Positions 16,383 to 24,620 of a DNA stretch of 57,234 nt are shown in pieces. The notes under the pieces were generated by a model. The model worked only from the letters and a program-made list of their open reading frames with translations, did no database searches and was not told where the DNA came from. Numbering within the stretch: position 1 is the first letter of the stretch; the number at the start of each line of letters is the position of its first letter. Both the position numbers and the translations under genes were made by a program. Origin of the DNA: Bacteroidota bacterium (GTDB lineage Bacteria > Bacteroidota > Bacteroidia > Chitinophagales > Chitinophagaceae); contig JAFDXD010000095.1 of assembly GCA_018268135.1 (NCBI GenBank), positions 1 through 57,234 on the forward strand, written 5' to 3'.

Positions 16383-19300
16383 TTATTGCCCATCATTATC
16401 TTCGGTGTCTAATACCAGTAGCCCGTGGTTATGTACATGCTCTTCGCATACATTCATCACTTTAAAGCTTGGCATAGCGCCCATTACTGAAGCCCCCGAT
16501 TTTTTTTCGTCCAGCATTTTTTGAATAATGCGGTTTCTCTCTTTTTTAATTTGCTGCCTCATCTGCATATCTCTTTCCATGTCATAATAAATAGTACCAT
16601 CTACAATTGTTTTCTCAGCTTTGGCATAAATGCTCAATGGGTTATCGCTCCACAATACCAGGTCTGCATCTTTGCCCACTTTAATGCTGCCAATACGATT
16701 ATCAACGTGAAGCATTTTTGCCGGGTTAATCGTTACCATTTTAAAAGCTTCTATTTCGCTCATGCCACCGTATTTTACACTTTTTGCTGCCTCCTGGTTA
16801 AGCCTGCGGGCCATTTCAGCATCATCGCTGTTGATAGCCACATTCAGCCCTACATTGTGCATAATAGTTGCATTGGTAGGTATGGCATCCTGCACTTCCA
16901 TTTTATACGCCCACCAATCACTAAAGGTAGATGCGTTGGCGCCATGAGCTTTTAATTTATCGGCTACCTTATATCCTTCCAGCACATGCGTAAAGGTGTT
17001 TAAAGTAAAACCAAATTGCTCAGCTACTTTCATGGTTTCTAATATTTCACTTGCTTTGTAACTATGGCAGGTAATAAATCTTTTGTGGTTCATTATTTCT
17101 ACCAAGGCGTCCAGTTCAAGATCCCTACGCACAAATTTTCCATTGGGGCCTTTAAGCGCTTTTTCATAATCACGAGCACGGGTAAACGCATCTACCTGCA
17201 CCTGCTCTACTCCCATTCTTGTATTCGGAAATCGGTTATTGATGATGGAAGTCGTTCGTTTTACGTTTTCGCCCAATGCAAATTTTATAAATGGATCAGC
17301 GCCTTTAAATTTAAGATCATTATCATCTGCACCCCAGCGTAGTTTTATTAATTGTGTTTGCCCGCCAATAGTATTGGCGCTGCCATGCAGTATGTGAGAA
17401 GTAGTAACGCCTCCGCTCAACTGCCGGTAAATATTTATATCATCCGGATTAAGGTTATCACCAATACGCACTTCAGACGTTACAGACTGGCCGCCTTCGT
17501 TAATAGAACTTGTGGCAATATGCGAATGTTCATCAACAATACCGGGGGTTAAATTTTTGCCGGTGCCATCAATTACTCTTGCACCCTGTGCAGACAGGTT
17601 TTTACCAATCGCAGCAATTTTTCCATCTTTTACCAATACATCCGTATTAGCCACTATGCCCTCTTTTTCATTTGTCCATACGGTAGCATTTTTTATCAAT
17701 ATAGTTTCAGGTTTTGGCATTTCCTCAAACCCATAGGCTTCATTGGGATAGGTAAGTTTACCAATAGCAGGTGCATTTTTCTTTTTAACACTGTCTGTAC
17801 CAACATCTATTGCTTTTACAAAAGTTGCCACCCAGGTCACCTGGTTACCGGCCATATCTTCTCCCGTGCCTTGCATAAGGTTACCATTGTTAATACCGCT
17901 AAGCCGGGTAGCCGGGCCATCGCTAGCTCCTCTGCCTCTATTGGCTCCCTGCATTGCTACTCTTCCTTTATCATCTTTAGCAGCCTGCGATGAGTCGGTA
18001 GGCGATACATTTTTCCTGTGCATTTTTTCTAAAGAAGAAAAACTCAGACTCACCAATTTTCCGTCTGTACGAAATTTTGCATTTAGTGTATCCTTTCCTG
18101 TTAGTGTAGCAGTATTGTTGCTTTTTATTTCAAGAGTATAGGTTTTGGCGCCCACGGGTTCATTTATTACAAGGCTGTAAATGCCGCTTGTATTCATAAA
18201 TCCATTTTCTTTTACATCGTATTTTTCGCCTTGTACCCAATTTTGCAGTATCCGGGTCTTGTCTGAAAAAACATTGCCATCTGTAATAAAAAAATTGGCA
18301 ATCTTACCGGCTTCAATACTTCCTATTTGGTTGTAAACATTTAAAAGGGTGGCCGGGGCTTTGGTGAGCGCTTCCAGGGCCTTTGTTTCGCTAAGCCCAT
18401 AGTCCATTGCTTTGCGAAGGTTTGTCCAAAATTCTTTTGAGTCTCTGAGGTCTGATGAAGTAATGCAAAAATTAATTTTAGCTTTTTCAAAAGCGGCCAG
18501 GTTAGTAGGAGCCATTTCCCAATTTTTTAAATCGGCCAGCGATACAAATCTTGCATCATTGGGGTCTTCTACATCCATTGCCTGCGGAAAATTTAAAGGC
18601 AAAATAAAATTAGCTTTTGTGGCAATCATATCTGCCATGCGCTCGTACTCGTTACCTCCGGCTTTAATAATAAACTGTATGCCAAATTCATCTCCAATTC
18701 TGTCGGCCCTTAAGTCGCCCCATTTATCATTGGCTTCAAATATTTGAGGGAGCGCTAAGTTATTGTTCCAGGCTTCCAGGCTAAGGTTTGTGCCCTCACC
18801 GGGTTGCCCGTTTTGCCCGGGTGGCAGGTTTTTATACCATTGTGCATCTAAAAAAGTTTGTCGTAATAAGGCTATTACACCCATTACGCTGGATGGGTAG
18901 CTTTGAGTAGAGCTACCTTTGCTAAAAGAATAAGTAGCCGCAGCTTTTTCTTTAATGATATCCAAATTTTCTTTGTTGTTTGACAGACTCACAAGGGCAC
19001 CTGTACCACGAGCAATACCATCTTTTTGAGAAGTGAGTACTGCACCAAAGCCAATATCACGAAGGCTTTTGGCCTTGGCTTCGTCCACTACAAACAAATC
19101 AGCGGCATTTACTTCGGGCTTAATGGCCTGGTTCCACCCATAAGCGCCCTTGGTATTGCTGGTAAGCTGCGATGGCCCGAAAAAACTAAATGCAGTACGG
19201 GGCTGTCTTTCGGGCGTGGGTATGCCATAATCGCTGTTGATATCAATAAAAGAAGGGTAAATTGTTTTGCCTTTACAGTCTATTACAATTGCATCTGCAG

Positions 19301-19526
19301 GTATATTTATTTGATTGCCTACTGCTACTATTTTACCTTCTTTAATAATGAGTGTAGCATTTTGCAAAGTAGTTTGTGCATCTTTTACAATGCTGGCATT
19401 GGTAAATGCATAAGAGTGGGTGCGATAATCGGCCACACCATTTACGGGGTTAGTTTCCTGGCTTAGGGCAGTAAAACTAATACCGCTGCATACAAAAAAC
19501 AGCCACAATGTTTTTAGCTTTCTCAT
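16383..19526 (-). CDS. Exported tandem amidohydrolase (imidazolonepropionase-like), N-terminal half degenerate
   Basis: The 1047-residue protein has a signal peptide (about 1-22). Residues about 30-440 form a first amidohydrolase-like domain without the HxH motif (DINSDYG at that position). Residues about 440-600 are a beta-rich linker. Residues about 610-1000 form a second amidohydrolase domain with intact ligands: HSH in PGIVDEHSH, His in ITCHSYKA and THVLEGY, and Asp in NSDDAEM. Only the second half should be catalytic, probably on a cyclic amide, dipeptide or lactam substrate outside the cytoplasm. It lies 43 bases upstream of the smaller ligand-less paralogue, so the two are likely cotranscribed. 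The substrate is unknown. Confidence 0.85.
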   Translation of the reverse strand: MRKLKTLWLFFVCSGISFTALSQETNPVNGVADYRTHSYAFTNASIVKDAQTTLQNATLIIKEGKIVAVGNQINIPADAIVIDCKGKTIYPSFIDINSDYGIPTPERQPRTAFSFFGPSQLTSNTKGAYGWNQAIKPEVNAADLFVVDEAKAKSLRDIGFGAVLTSQKDGIARGTGALVSLSNNKENLDIIKEKAAATYSFSKGSSTQSYPSSVMGVIALLRQTFLDAQWYKNLPPGQNGQPGEGTNLSLEAWNNNLALPQIFEANDKWGDLRADRIGDEFGIQFIIKAGGNEYERMADMIATKANFILPLNFPQAMDVEDPNDARFVSLADLKNWEMAPTNLAAFEKAKINFCITSSDLRDSKEFWTNLRKAMDYGLSETKALEALTKAPATLLNVYNQIGSIEAGKIANFFITDGNVFSDKTRILQNWVQGEKYDVKENGFMNTSGIYSLVINEPVGAKTYTLEIKSNNTATLTGKDTLNAKFRTDGKLVSLSFSSLEKMHRKNVSPTDSSQAAKDDKGRVAMQGANRGRGASDGPATRLSGINNGNLMQGTGEDMAGNQVTWVATFVKAIDVGTDSVKKKNAPAIGKLTYPNEAYGFEEMPKPETILIKNATVWTNEKEGIVANTDVLVKDGKIAAIGKNLSAQGARVIDGTGKNLTPGIVDEHSHIATSSINEGGQSVTSEVRIGDNLNPDDINIYRQLSGGVTTSHILHGSANTIGGQTQLIKLRWGADDNDLKFKGADPFIKFALGENVKRTTSIINNRFPNTRMGVEQVQVDAFTRARDYEKALKGPNGKFVRRDLELDALVEIMNHKRFITCHSYKASEILETMKVAEQFGFTLNTFTHVLEGYKVADKLKAHGANASTFSDWWAYKMEVQDAIPTNATIMHNVGLNVAINSDDAEMARRLNQEAAKSVKYGGMSEIEAFKMVTINPAKMLHVDNRIGSIKVGKDADLVLWSDNPLSIYAKAEKTIVDGTIYYDMERDMQMRQQIKKERNRIIQKMLDEKKSGASVMGAMPSFKVMNVCEEHVHNHGLLVLDTEDNDGQ

Positions 19527-19610
19527 AATTGTTGAATTTGATATGTATTAAAAAGATAGGATTAGGTATTTTGATATCAAACCTTTATTCCTATTAGGTT
19601 TCTTTGTATT

Positions 19611-19636
19611 TACTTTTTGTCTTGATACAAAAACTA
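19611..19636. repeat. Dispersed hairpin motif
   Basis: TACTTTTTGT and ACAAAAACTA flank a CTTGAT loop, giving a 10-base stem with one mismatch. Downstream comes AACAAAAAAATCTAAGCC. This closely resembles a hairpin often seen between genes in Sphingobacteria and Chitinophagaceae. It lies in the roughly 300-base gap 19527-19825, where no gene is visible. Confidence 0.45.
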
Positions 19637-19825
19637 ACAAAAAAATCTAAGCCTCGCTATTTTGTTTTGCTCTCATGGTCCCTAATCTTTTAAAAAGATA
19701 TTAAAAAAAAACCTTTTTATTGAAAATTGCAAACCGCTTGTGTAAAAGATAATTACCAATGCAGGCACAAGCAATCTTTTACCAAATAAAAGCCAGGGCA
19801 TTGCAACTCAGTCATGCACCAATAT

Positions 19826-20707
19826 TTAAAAATCTGTATCTGCAATTACAGCAAGCGATTGAGTAATTAAATTTTCTACAGCCTTGGCGCCGTCTGTAGA
19901 AAAAGTTTTTGCAATGCGATTGGCAACAATAGCGTTTAAACTTATGCAATGATGCCCCAGAGCCTTGCCAAGGCCATAAATGGCAGAGCTTTCCATTTCG
20001 AAATTTGCAATGCTATAATCTTTATAAGAAAAAGTAGTAAGCTTATCTATAAGCCCGGGGTAGGCTACACTAAGCCTTAATATGCGGCCCTGCGGGCCAT
20101 AAAAACCCGGGCAGGCTACAGTAATACCCCGGTGGTATCCTTTGCTAAAAGCCTTTGCCAGCTTACTGCTTCCGCTATAAATGTATGGGGTTACATTGCC
20201 CGAAGCAAGCCCGGTATGTTGTTTAAATTTCTCAATAATATTTTTTTCTTCTTCTGTATTTTGAAGTGTATAAAAGTGCATCACATTATCAAAGCCAAGG
20301 CCATGCGTAGCAGCTACAAAACTATCTACGGCAATTTCTTTTTGCAAAGAGCCCGATGTACCAAAGCGCAAAATATTTAAAGAGGCCGGTACGGGTTTAA
20401 TACAACGGTTATCAAAATCAATATTTGCAAGAGCATCTAATTCATTGATGGCAATATCAATATTATCGGGGCCAATGCCGGTGCTCAATACGCTGATTCT
20501 TTTATTGCCAATATATCCGGTATGCGTTATAAACTCACGATGCTGCAAAGTGTATTCTACACGGTCAAAATGTTTGCTAACTACTTTTACCCGATCGGGG
20601 TCGCCTACTATAATAATGGTATTGGCCATTTCTTCGGGCCTTGCACCAATATGATAAATAGCGCCACGCTTATCTAATATTAATTCTGATGCTGCAATGG
20701 GTGTCAT
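19826..20707 (-). CDS. Nucleoside phosphorylase (uridine phosphorylase-like)
   Basis: The 293-residue member of the PNP/UDP phosphorylase superfamily has phosphate- and ribose-binding blocks: VGDPDRVKVV, GYIGNKRISVLSTGIG and LRFGTSGSLQ. The later nucleoside-binding Glu lies in NFEMESSAIYGLG. It splits a nucleoside with phosphate into free base and (deoxy)ribose-1-phosphate in the cytoplasm. It is divergent from deoC and two aldehyde dehydrogenase genes, which would process deoxyribose-phosphate onward. A role in salvage or catabolism of deoxynucleosides is therefore likely. The base specificity (uridine or purine) cannot be fixed from the sequence. Confidence 0.88.
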   Translation of the reverse strand: MTPIAASELILDKRGAIYHIGARPEEMANTIIIVGDPDRVKVVSKHFDRVEYTLQHREFITHTGYIGNKRISVLSTGIGPDNIDIAINELDALANIDFDNRCIKPVPASLNILRFGTSGSLQKEIAVDSFVAATHGLGFDNVMHFYTLQNTEEEKNIIEKFKQHTGLASGNVTPYIYSGSSKLAKAFSKGYHRGITVACPGFYGPQGRILRLSVAYPGLIDKLTTFSYKDYSIANFEMESSAIYGLGKALGHHCISLNAIVANRIAKTFSTDGAKAVENLITQSLAVIADTDF

Positions 20708-20905
20708 CTGTTAATTTTTTTTTGGAAACAAGCATTGGTTTGCTACTCATCTTCATTGGCGTCGCACTCTTGTACATTGGTAATATAGATGAGCAATTGC
20801 TTTATATCGAAGTTCGTAAATTTTACTTTGCAATTGCATGTAATTTGAAAAAAGAAATAAAACCTCTGCACTTAAATGCCGGGCATAGGTACTAAAGCCG
20901 GAATG

Positions 20906-20983
20906 AATAGCCCCGATGGAAGCGGCACCCCGCAATGCCGAAGGCATGCGGAGTATAGCGTACAGCGGGACCGCTGCTGATAG
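20906..20983 (+). repeat. Intergenic palindromic repeat element, copy A
   Basis: The element reads AATAGCCCCGATGGAAGCGG, then a hairpin (CCGCAATGCC, loop GAA, GGCATGCGG with one bulged A), then GTATAGCGTACAGCGGGACC and GCTGCTGATAG. It lies between the divergent nucleoside phosphorylase and deoC genes, about 45 bases before the deoC -7 element. The conserved flanks with a variable central hairpin match copies B and C. Confidence 0.7.
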
Positions 20984-21027
20984 AAAAACTAATGCTGCGC
21001 TTCACAAACAATTAAAAACATTTGTGC

Positions 21028-21035
21028 TACATTTG
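21028..21035 (+). promoter_or_regulatory. -7 element for deoC
   Basis: TACATTTG matches TAnnTTTG and lies 18 bases upstream of the deoC start at 21054. It falls inside an in-frame upstream extension of the open frame, so it supports the downstream start. No TTG is seen at the usual distance. Confidence 0.5.
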
Positions 21036-21053
21036 ATAGTTACAATAAAAATT

Positions 21054-21971
21054 ATGACAGATAAAAAGATTTCTTACCTGCCTGATTTTACACTATCGCC
21101 AAGAATAGATCAGGTAGGCATTGAAGAAAGAGCTGCAAGAATTACCAAACGCAGCATTAAAAAAGAAACTAAAGTAAACGGCCTGTTGCTTACCCTCAAC
21201 ATGATAGACCTTACTACGCTTGAGGGAAAAGATACCGAAGGAAAAGTGAAACAACTTTGCTACAAGGCTATGCACTTAATGGATGTGTACGAAGGGCTGC
21301 CCACGGTAGCAGCAGTTTGCGTTTACCCATCTATGGTAAAGACTGCTAAAAAGGCTTTAGAAGGCTCGGGTATTAAAGTGGCATCGGTGGCCACTGCTTT
21401 TCCGAGTGGGCAGGCGCCGCAAAGTGTAAAAATAAGCGATACAAAATATGCAGTACAGCAGGGCGCCGATGAAATAGATATGGTAATAAGCCGTGGCAAA
21501 TTTTTGGAAGGCGAATACAATTTTGTATTTGATGAAATAGCTGCTATAAAAGAAGCCTGCGGCGAGGCAAGGCTAAAAGTAATATTAGAAACCGGAGAGC
21601 TGGTAACTTACGATAAAGTGCGACGGGCAAGTGATATAGCCATGTATGCCGGCGCCGATTTTATTAAAACTTCTACCGGCAAAATTTCTCCTGCTGCTAC
21701 CCTGCCCGTTACGTTGGTAATGCTTCAGGCCATCAGAGATTTTTATTACAAAACCGGCAAGATGATAGGAATGAAGCCTGCAGGCGGCATTTCAAAATCG
21801 AAACTGGCCTTGCACTACTTAGTAATGCTCAACGAAATATTAGGCGAAGACTGGATGAATAACAAATGGTTTCGCTTTGGCGCCAGTAGCCTGGCCAATG
21901 ATGTACTGATGCAATTGATGAAAGAAAAAACAGGGATATACCAGGGTAAAGATTATTTTTCGATTGATTAA
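21054..21971 (+). CDS. deoC: Deoxyribose-phosphate aldolase
   Basis: The enzyme cleaves 2-deoxyribose-5-phosphate to glyceraldehyde-3-phosphate and acetaldehyde. The 305-residue TIM-barrel class I aldolase has the catalytic residues in place: Asp142 in EIDMVIS, the Schiff-base Lys205 in FIKTSTG and Lys241 in MKPAGGI. The start at 21054 (MTDKKIS) is chosen over upstream in-frame codons because a -7 element at 21028-21035 lies within the longer frame. The next gene, an aldehyde dehydrogenase, starts 35 bases downstream and could oxidise the acetaldehyde product. It is longer than the E. coli enzyme (about 260 residues), as in the eukaryote-like DeoC subgroup. Confidence 0.94.
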   Translation: MTDKKISYLPDFTLSPRIDQVGIEERAARITKRSIKKETKVNGLLLTLNMIDLTTLEGKDTEGKVKQLCYKAMHLMDVYEGLPTVAAVCVYPSMVKTAKKALEGSGIKVASVATAFPSGQAPQSVKISDTKYAVQQGADEIDMVISRGKFLEGEYNFVFDEIAAIKEACGEARLKVILETGELVTYDKVRRASDIAMYAGADFIKTSTGKISPAATLPVTLVMLQAIRDFYYKTGKMIGMKPAGGISKSKLALHYLVMLNEILGEDWMNNKWFRFGASSLANDVLMQLMKEKTGIYQGKDYFSID

Positions 21972-22006
21972 ATAATAACCGCTGGCACATTTTATAAAAC
22001 AAAACT

Positions 22007-23482
22007 ATGGCAACAAAAAATAATACTCTTAAACTAAAATTTGACAGTGCAAGAAAATATGCACCTGCTCCCGAAAGCAAGGCTGCTGCTAAGATAGATG
22101 CAAAGTACGACCTGTTTATAAATGGCAAATTTGAAAAACCGCTAAGCAAAAAATATTTTGCCACTACCAACCCTGCCAACGAAGAAAAATTAGCAGATGT
22201 AGCAGAAGCCAATGCAGCTGATGTGGACAAAGCAGTAAAAGCTGCCCGCAATGCTTATGAAAAAACCTGGAAAAAAATGCCGGCAAAAGAGCGGGCAAAA
22301 TATATTTACCGCATTGCAAGAGTAATGCAGGAAAGAGCAAGAGAGCTTGCAGTAATAGAAACATTGGATGGCGGCAAACCCATAAGAGAGAGCCGCGATT
22401 TTGATGTACCTACTGCTGCCAACCATTTTTTTTATTATGCCGGCTGGGCCGATAAATTGGCCTATGCTTTTCCTAACCGTAACGCACATCCGCTTGGGGT
22501 AGCAGGGCAAATAATCCCCTGGAATTTTCCGCTGCTAATGGCAGCCTGGAAAATAGCCCCGGCCTTAGCCACCGGCAATACTGTAGTACTAAAACCTGCA
22601 GAAACCACGCCACTAACGGCTTTAAAGCTGGCACAAATTATTCAGGAGGCAGATTTGCCGCCGGGTGTAGTAAATATTATTACCGGTGCAGGCGCTACCG
22701 GAGCAGCAATTGTAAACCATCCCGATATTAATAAAATTGCATTTACCGGCTCTACCGATGTGGGAAAAATAATTCAAAAAGCCATTGCAGGCACTGCCAA
22801 AAAAGCTACGCTTGAATTGGGTGGCAAAGCTGCCAATATTATTTTTGAAGATGCCCCCATTGATCAGGCAGTAGAAGGTGTTATCAACGGTATATTTTTT
22901 AATCAGGGCCATGTATGCTGCGCCGGATCAAGATTGTATGTGCAGGAGTCGGTATTTAAAGAAGTGTATAGAAAATTAAAAGACAGGCTGGCAACCTTAA
23001 TTGTAGGCGACCCATTAGATAAAAATACTGACATAGGCGCCATCAATAGCAAACAACAATTAGATACCATTCATAAATATTTAAAAATAGGGCTAAAAGA
23101 AGGAGCTGAAATGTATGAAGCGCCCTGCGAACTTCCCAAAAAAGGATTTTACTGCAGGCCCACCATATTTACCAATGTGGCTCAAAGCAGCCGCATAGCA
23201 CAAGAAGAAATATTTGGCCCCGTACTTACCATTCAAACTTTTAGAACCGATGATGAAGTATTAGAAAAAGCCAACAATACACCCTATGGCCTAAGCGCAG
23301 GCGTATGGACAGACAAAGGCTCCAAAATATTTAATATGACCACCCGGCTTAGGGCAGGTGTAGTATGGGCAAATACCTTTAATCAATTTGACCCCACATC
23401 GCCCTTTGGCGGATATAAAGAAAGTGGCTATGGAAGAGAAGGCGGTTTGCATGGATTGAATGCTTATGTAAACCTTGTTTAA
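22007..23482 (+). CDS. NAD(P)-dependent aldehyde dehydrogenase
   Basis: The 491-residue full-length ALDH has NAD-binding and catalytic motifs: IIPWNFPLLMAAWKIAPAL, FTGSTDVGK, general base Glu in LELGGK and catalytic Cys304 in FNQGHVCCAGSR. The PFGGYKESGYGREGG block near the C-terminus is also present. The usual GQ before the catalytic cysteine is GH here. It lies between deoC and a half-length ALDH, which suggests it oxidises acetaldehyde released by DeoC to acetate; this substrate is inference from context. The N-terminus (MATKNNTLKLK) carries a Lys/Ala-rich leader of about 30 residues before the ALDH fold. Confidence 0.93.
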   Translation: MATKNNTLKLKFDSARKYAPAPESKAAAKIDAKYDLFINGKFEKPLSKKYFATTNPANEEKLADVAEANAADVDKAVKAARNAYEKTWKKMPAKERAKYIYRIARVMQERARELAVIETLDGGKPIRESRDFDVPTAANHFFYYAGWADKLAYAFPNRNAHPLGVAGQIIPWNFPLLMAAWKIAPALATGNTVVLKPAETTPLTALKLAQIIQEADLPPGVVNIITGAGATGAAIVNHPDINKIAFTGSTDVGKIIQKAIAGTAKKATLELGGKAANIIFEDAPIDQAVEGVINGIFFNQGHVCCAGSRLYVQESVFKEVYRKLKDRLATLIVGDPLDKNTDIGAINSKQQLDTIHKYLKIGLKEGAEMYEAPCELPKKGFYCRPTIFTNVAQSSRIAQEEIFGPVLTIQTFRTDDEVLEKANNTPYGLSAGVWTDKGSKIFNMTTRLRAGVVWANTFNQFDPTSPFGGYKESGYGREGGLHGLNAYVNLV

Positions 23483-23510
23483 AAAAATTATTTTTCTGAA
23501 AAAAAATATT

Positions 23511-24464
23511 ATGGCAACAAAAGTTTTATCAAAAAAATTAAAAACTCAAACACCCGTAGCTGCAAAAAAAGCAACAGCTTCCGAACGGCTCGAAGTGTTA
23601 AAGACTTATAAAATATACATCGGCGGAAAATTTCCAAGAACCGAATCGGGCAGATATTACAAAGCACAAAATGCAAATGGCCATACCCTTGCCAATGTAT
23701 GCCTCTCATCCCGAAAAGATTTTAGAGAAGCCGTAGTATCGGCCAGGGCTGCATTTGCCGATTGGGGCAGCAGGGCTGCATTTAACCGCAGCCAAATACT
23801 ATACCGCATTGCCGAAATGCTCGAAGGCAGAAAAGCACAATTTATAGAGGAGCTATGCAGGCAAAATATATCAACCACACTTGCAGAAAAAGAAGTAACC
23901 CTTTCTATTGACCGGCTCATTTATTATGCAGGCTGGTGCGATAAATTTCAGCAGGTACTCAGCTCCGTTAATCCGGTAGCATCATCGCATTTTAATTTTT
24001 CTAATCCCGAGCCTACCGGTGTGGTAGCAGCCATTGCGCCGCAACAAACATCGCTGCTTGGCCTGGTATCTGTAGTAGCGCCCATCATTGCAGGCGGTAA
24101 CACCTGCGTAGTGCTGGCTTCTTATACCAAACCCCTGTGTGCCGTTACTTTTGCAGAAGTACTTAATTCGTCGGATGTACCGGCAGGCGTAGTCAATATT
24201 TTAACCGGTAAAATTTCAGAATTATACCCATACTTTGCCGACCACATGGATGTAAATGCAGTAGTATTTTGCGAAAACGATGCCGACATCAAAAATGCCA
24301 TACAACTAAAAGCATCCAACAATTTAAAGAGAGTAATTTTTTATGACAAAATACTATGGGAAAATATTGATGCACAATCGCCCTATTTTATACAAGATAC
24401 TCAGGAAATAAAAACCACCTGGCACCCTATTGAAAATATTGGTGGCGCCAAAGCAGGCTATTAA
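23511..24464 (+). CDS. Half-length aldehyde dehydrogenase-like protein without catalytic cysteine
   Basis: The 317-residue protein matches only the N-terminal NAD-binding part of ALDH: KIYIGGKFPRTESGR, the helical region AAFNRSQILYRIAEML, and EPTGVVAAIAPQQTSLLGLVSVVAPIIAGGNT (in part). It stops before the region that carries the LELGGK glutamate and the active-site cysteine. It cannot be an active dehydrogenase on its own. It is not an obvious recent truncation, because the C-terminus is tidy and codon use looks like its neighbours. The start at 23511 (MATKVLSKK) mirrors the MATK start of the gene 28 bases upstream; a longer frame starts at 23475. A partner subunit for the full ALDH is a reasonable inference. 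Confidence 0.85.
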   Translation: MATKVLSKKLKTQTPVAAKKATASERLEVLKTYKIYIGGKFPRTESGRYYKAQNANGHTLANVCLSSRKDFREAVVSARAAFADWGSRAAFNRSQILYRIAEMLEGRKAQFIEELCRQNISTTLAEKEVTLSIDRLIYYAGWCDKFQQVLSSVNPVASSHFNFSNPEPTGVVAAIAPQQTSLLGLVSVVAPIIAGGNTCVVLASYTKPLCAVTFAEVLNSSDVPAGVVNILTGKISELYPYFADHMDVNAVVFCENDADIKNAIQLKASNNLKRVIFYDKILWENIDAQSPYFIQDTQEIKTTWHPIENIGGAKAGY

Positions 24465-24498
24465 TTTTTTTTAAAGGAGCCGGTCGGCATACCGCTAC

Positions 24499-24568
24499 CC
24501 GGCAGTGGTCCTGCTTTTCGCTTGTAGTGCCGCTTTGCGGCAGCTACCGCTTCAATCAGGGCTATTGG
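24499..24568 (-). repeat. Intergenic palindromic repeat element, copy B
   Basis: Read on the minus strand: AATAGCCCTGATTGAAGCGG, a hairpin (GTAGCTGCCGC, loop AAA, GCGGCACTAC with one bulge), AAGCGAAAAGCAGGACC, then ACTGCCGG. The flanks match copy A at most positions while the central hairpin differs in sequence but not in shape. It lies in the 156-base gap between the half-length ALDH gene and the DeoC paralogue, in inverted orientation to copy A. Confidence 0.7.
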
Positions 24569-24620
24569 TTTCAGCAGTATCGCTTCCATCAGCATTTATA
24601 TACAAAGTTTTTTTTAATTT

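Noticed and set aside
20689-20895. 68-codon plus-strand open frame near the repeat element A
   Set aside because: It spans the promoter gap and the start of the divergent phosphorylase gene, with no recognisable domain.
24479-24600. Candidate small gene or tRNA in the GC-rich gap
   Set aside because: The stems do not form a cloverleaf. The sequence matches repeat copy B instead.
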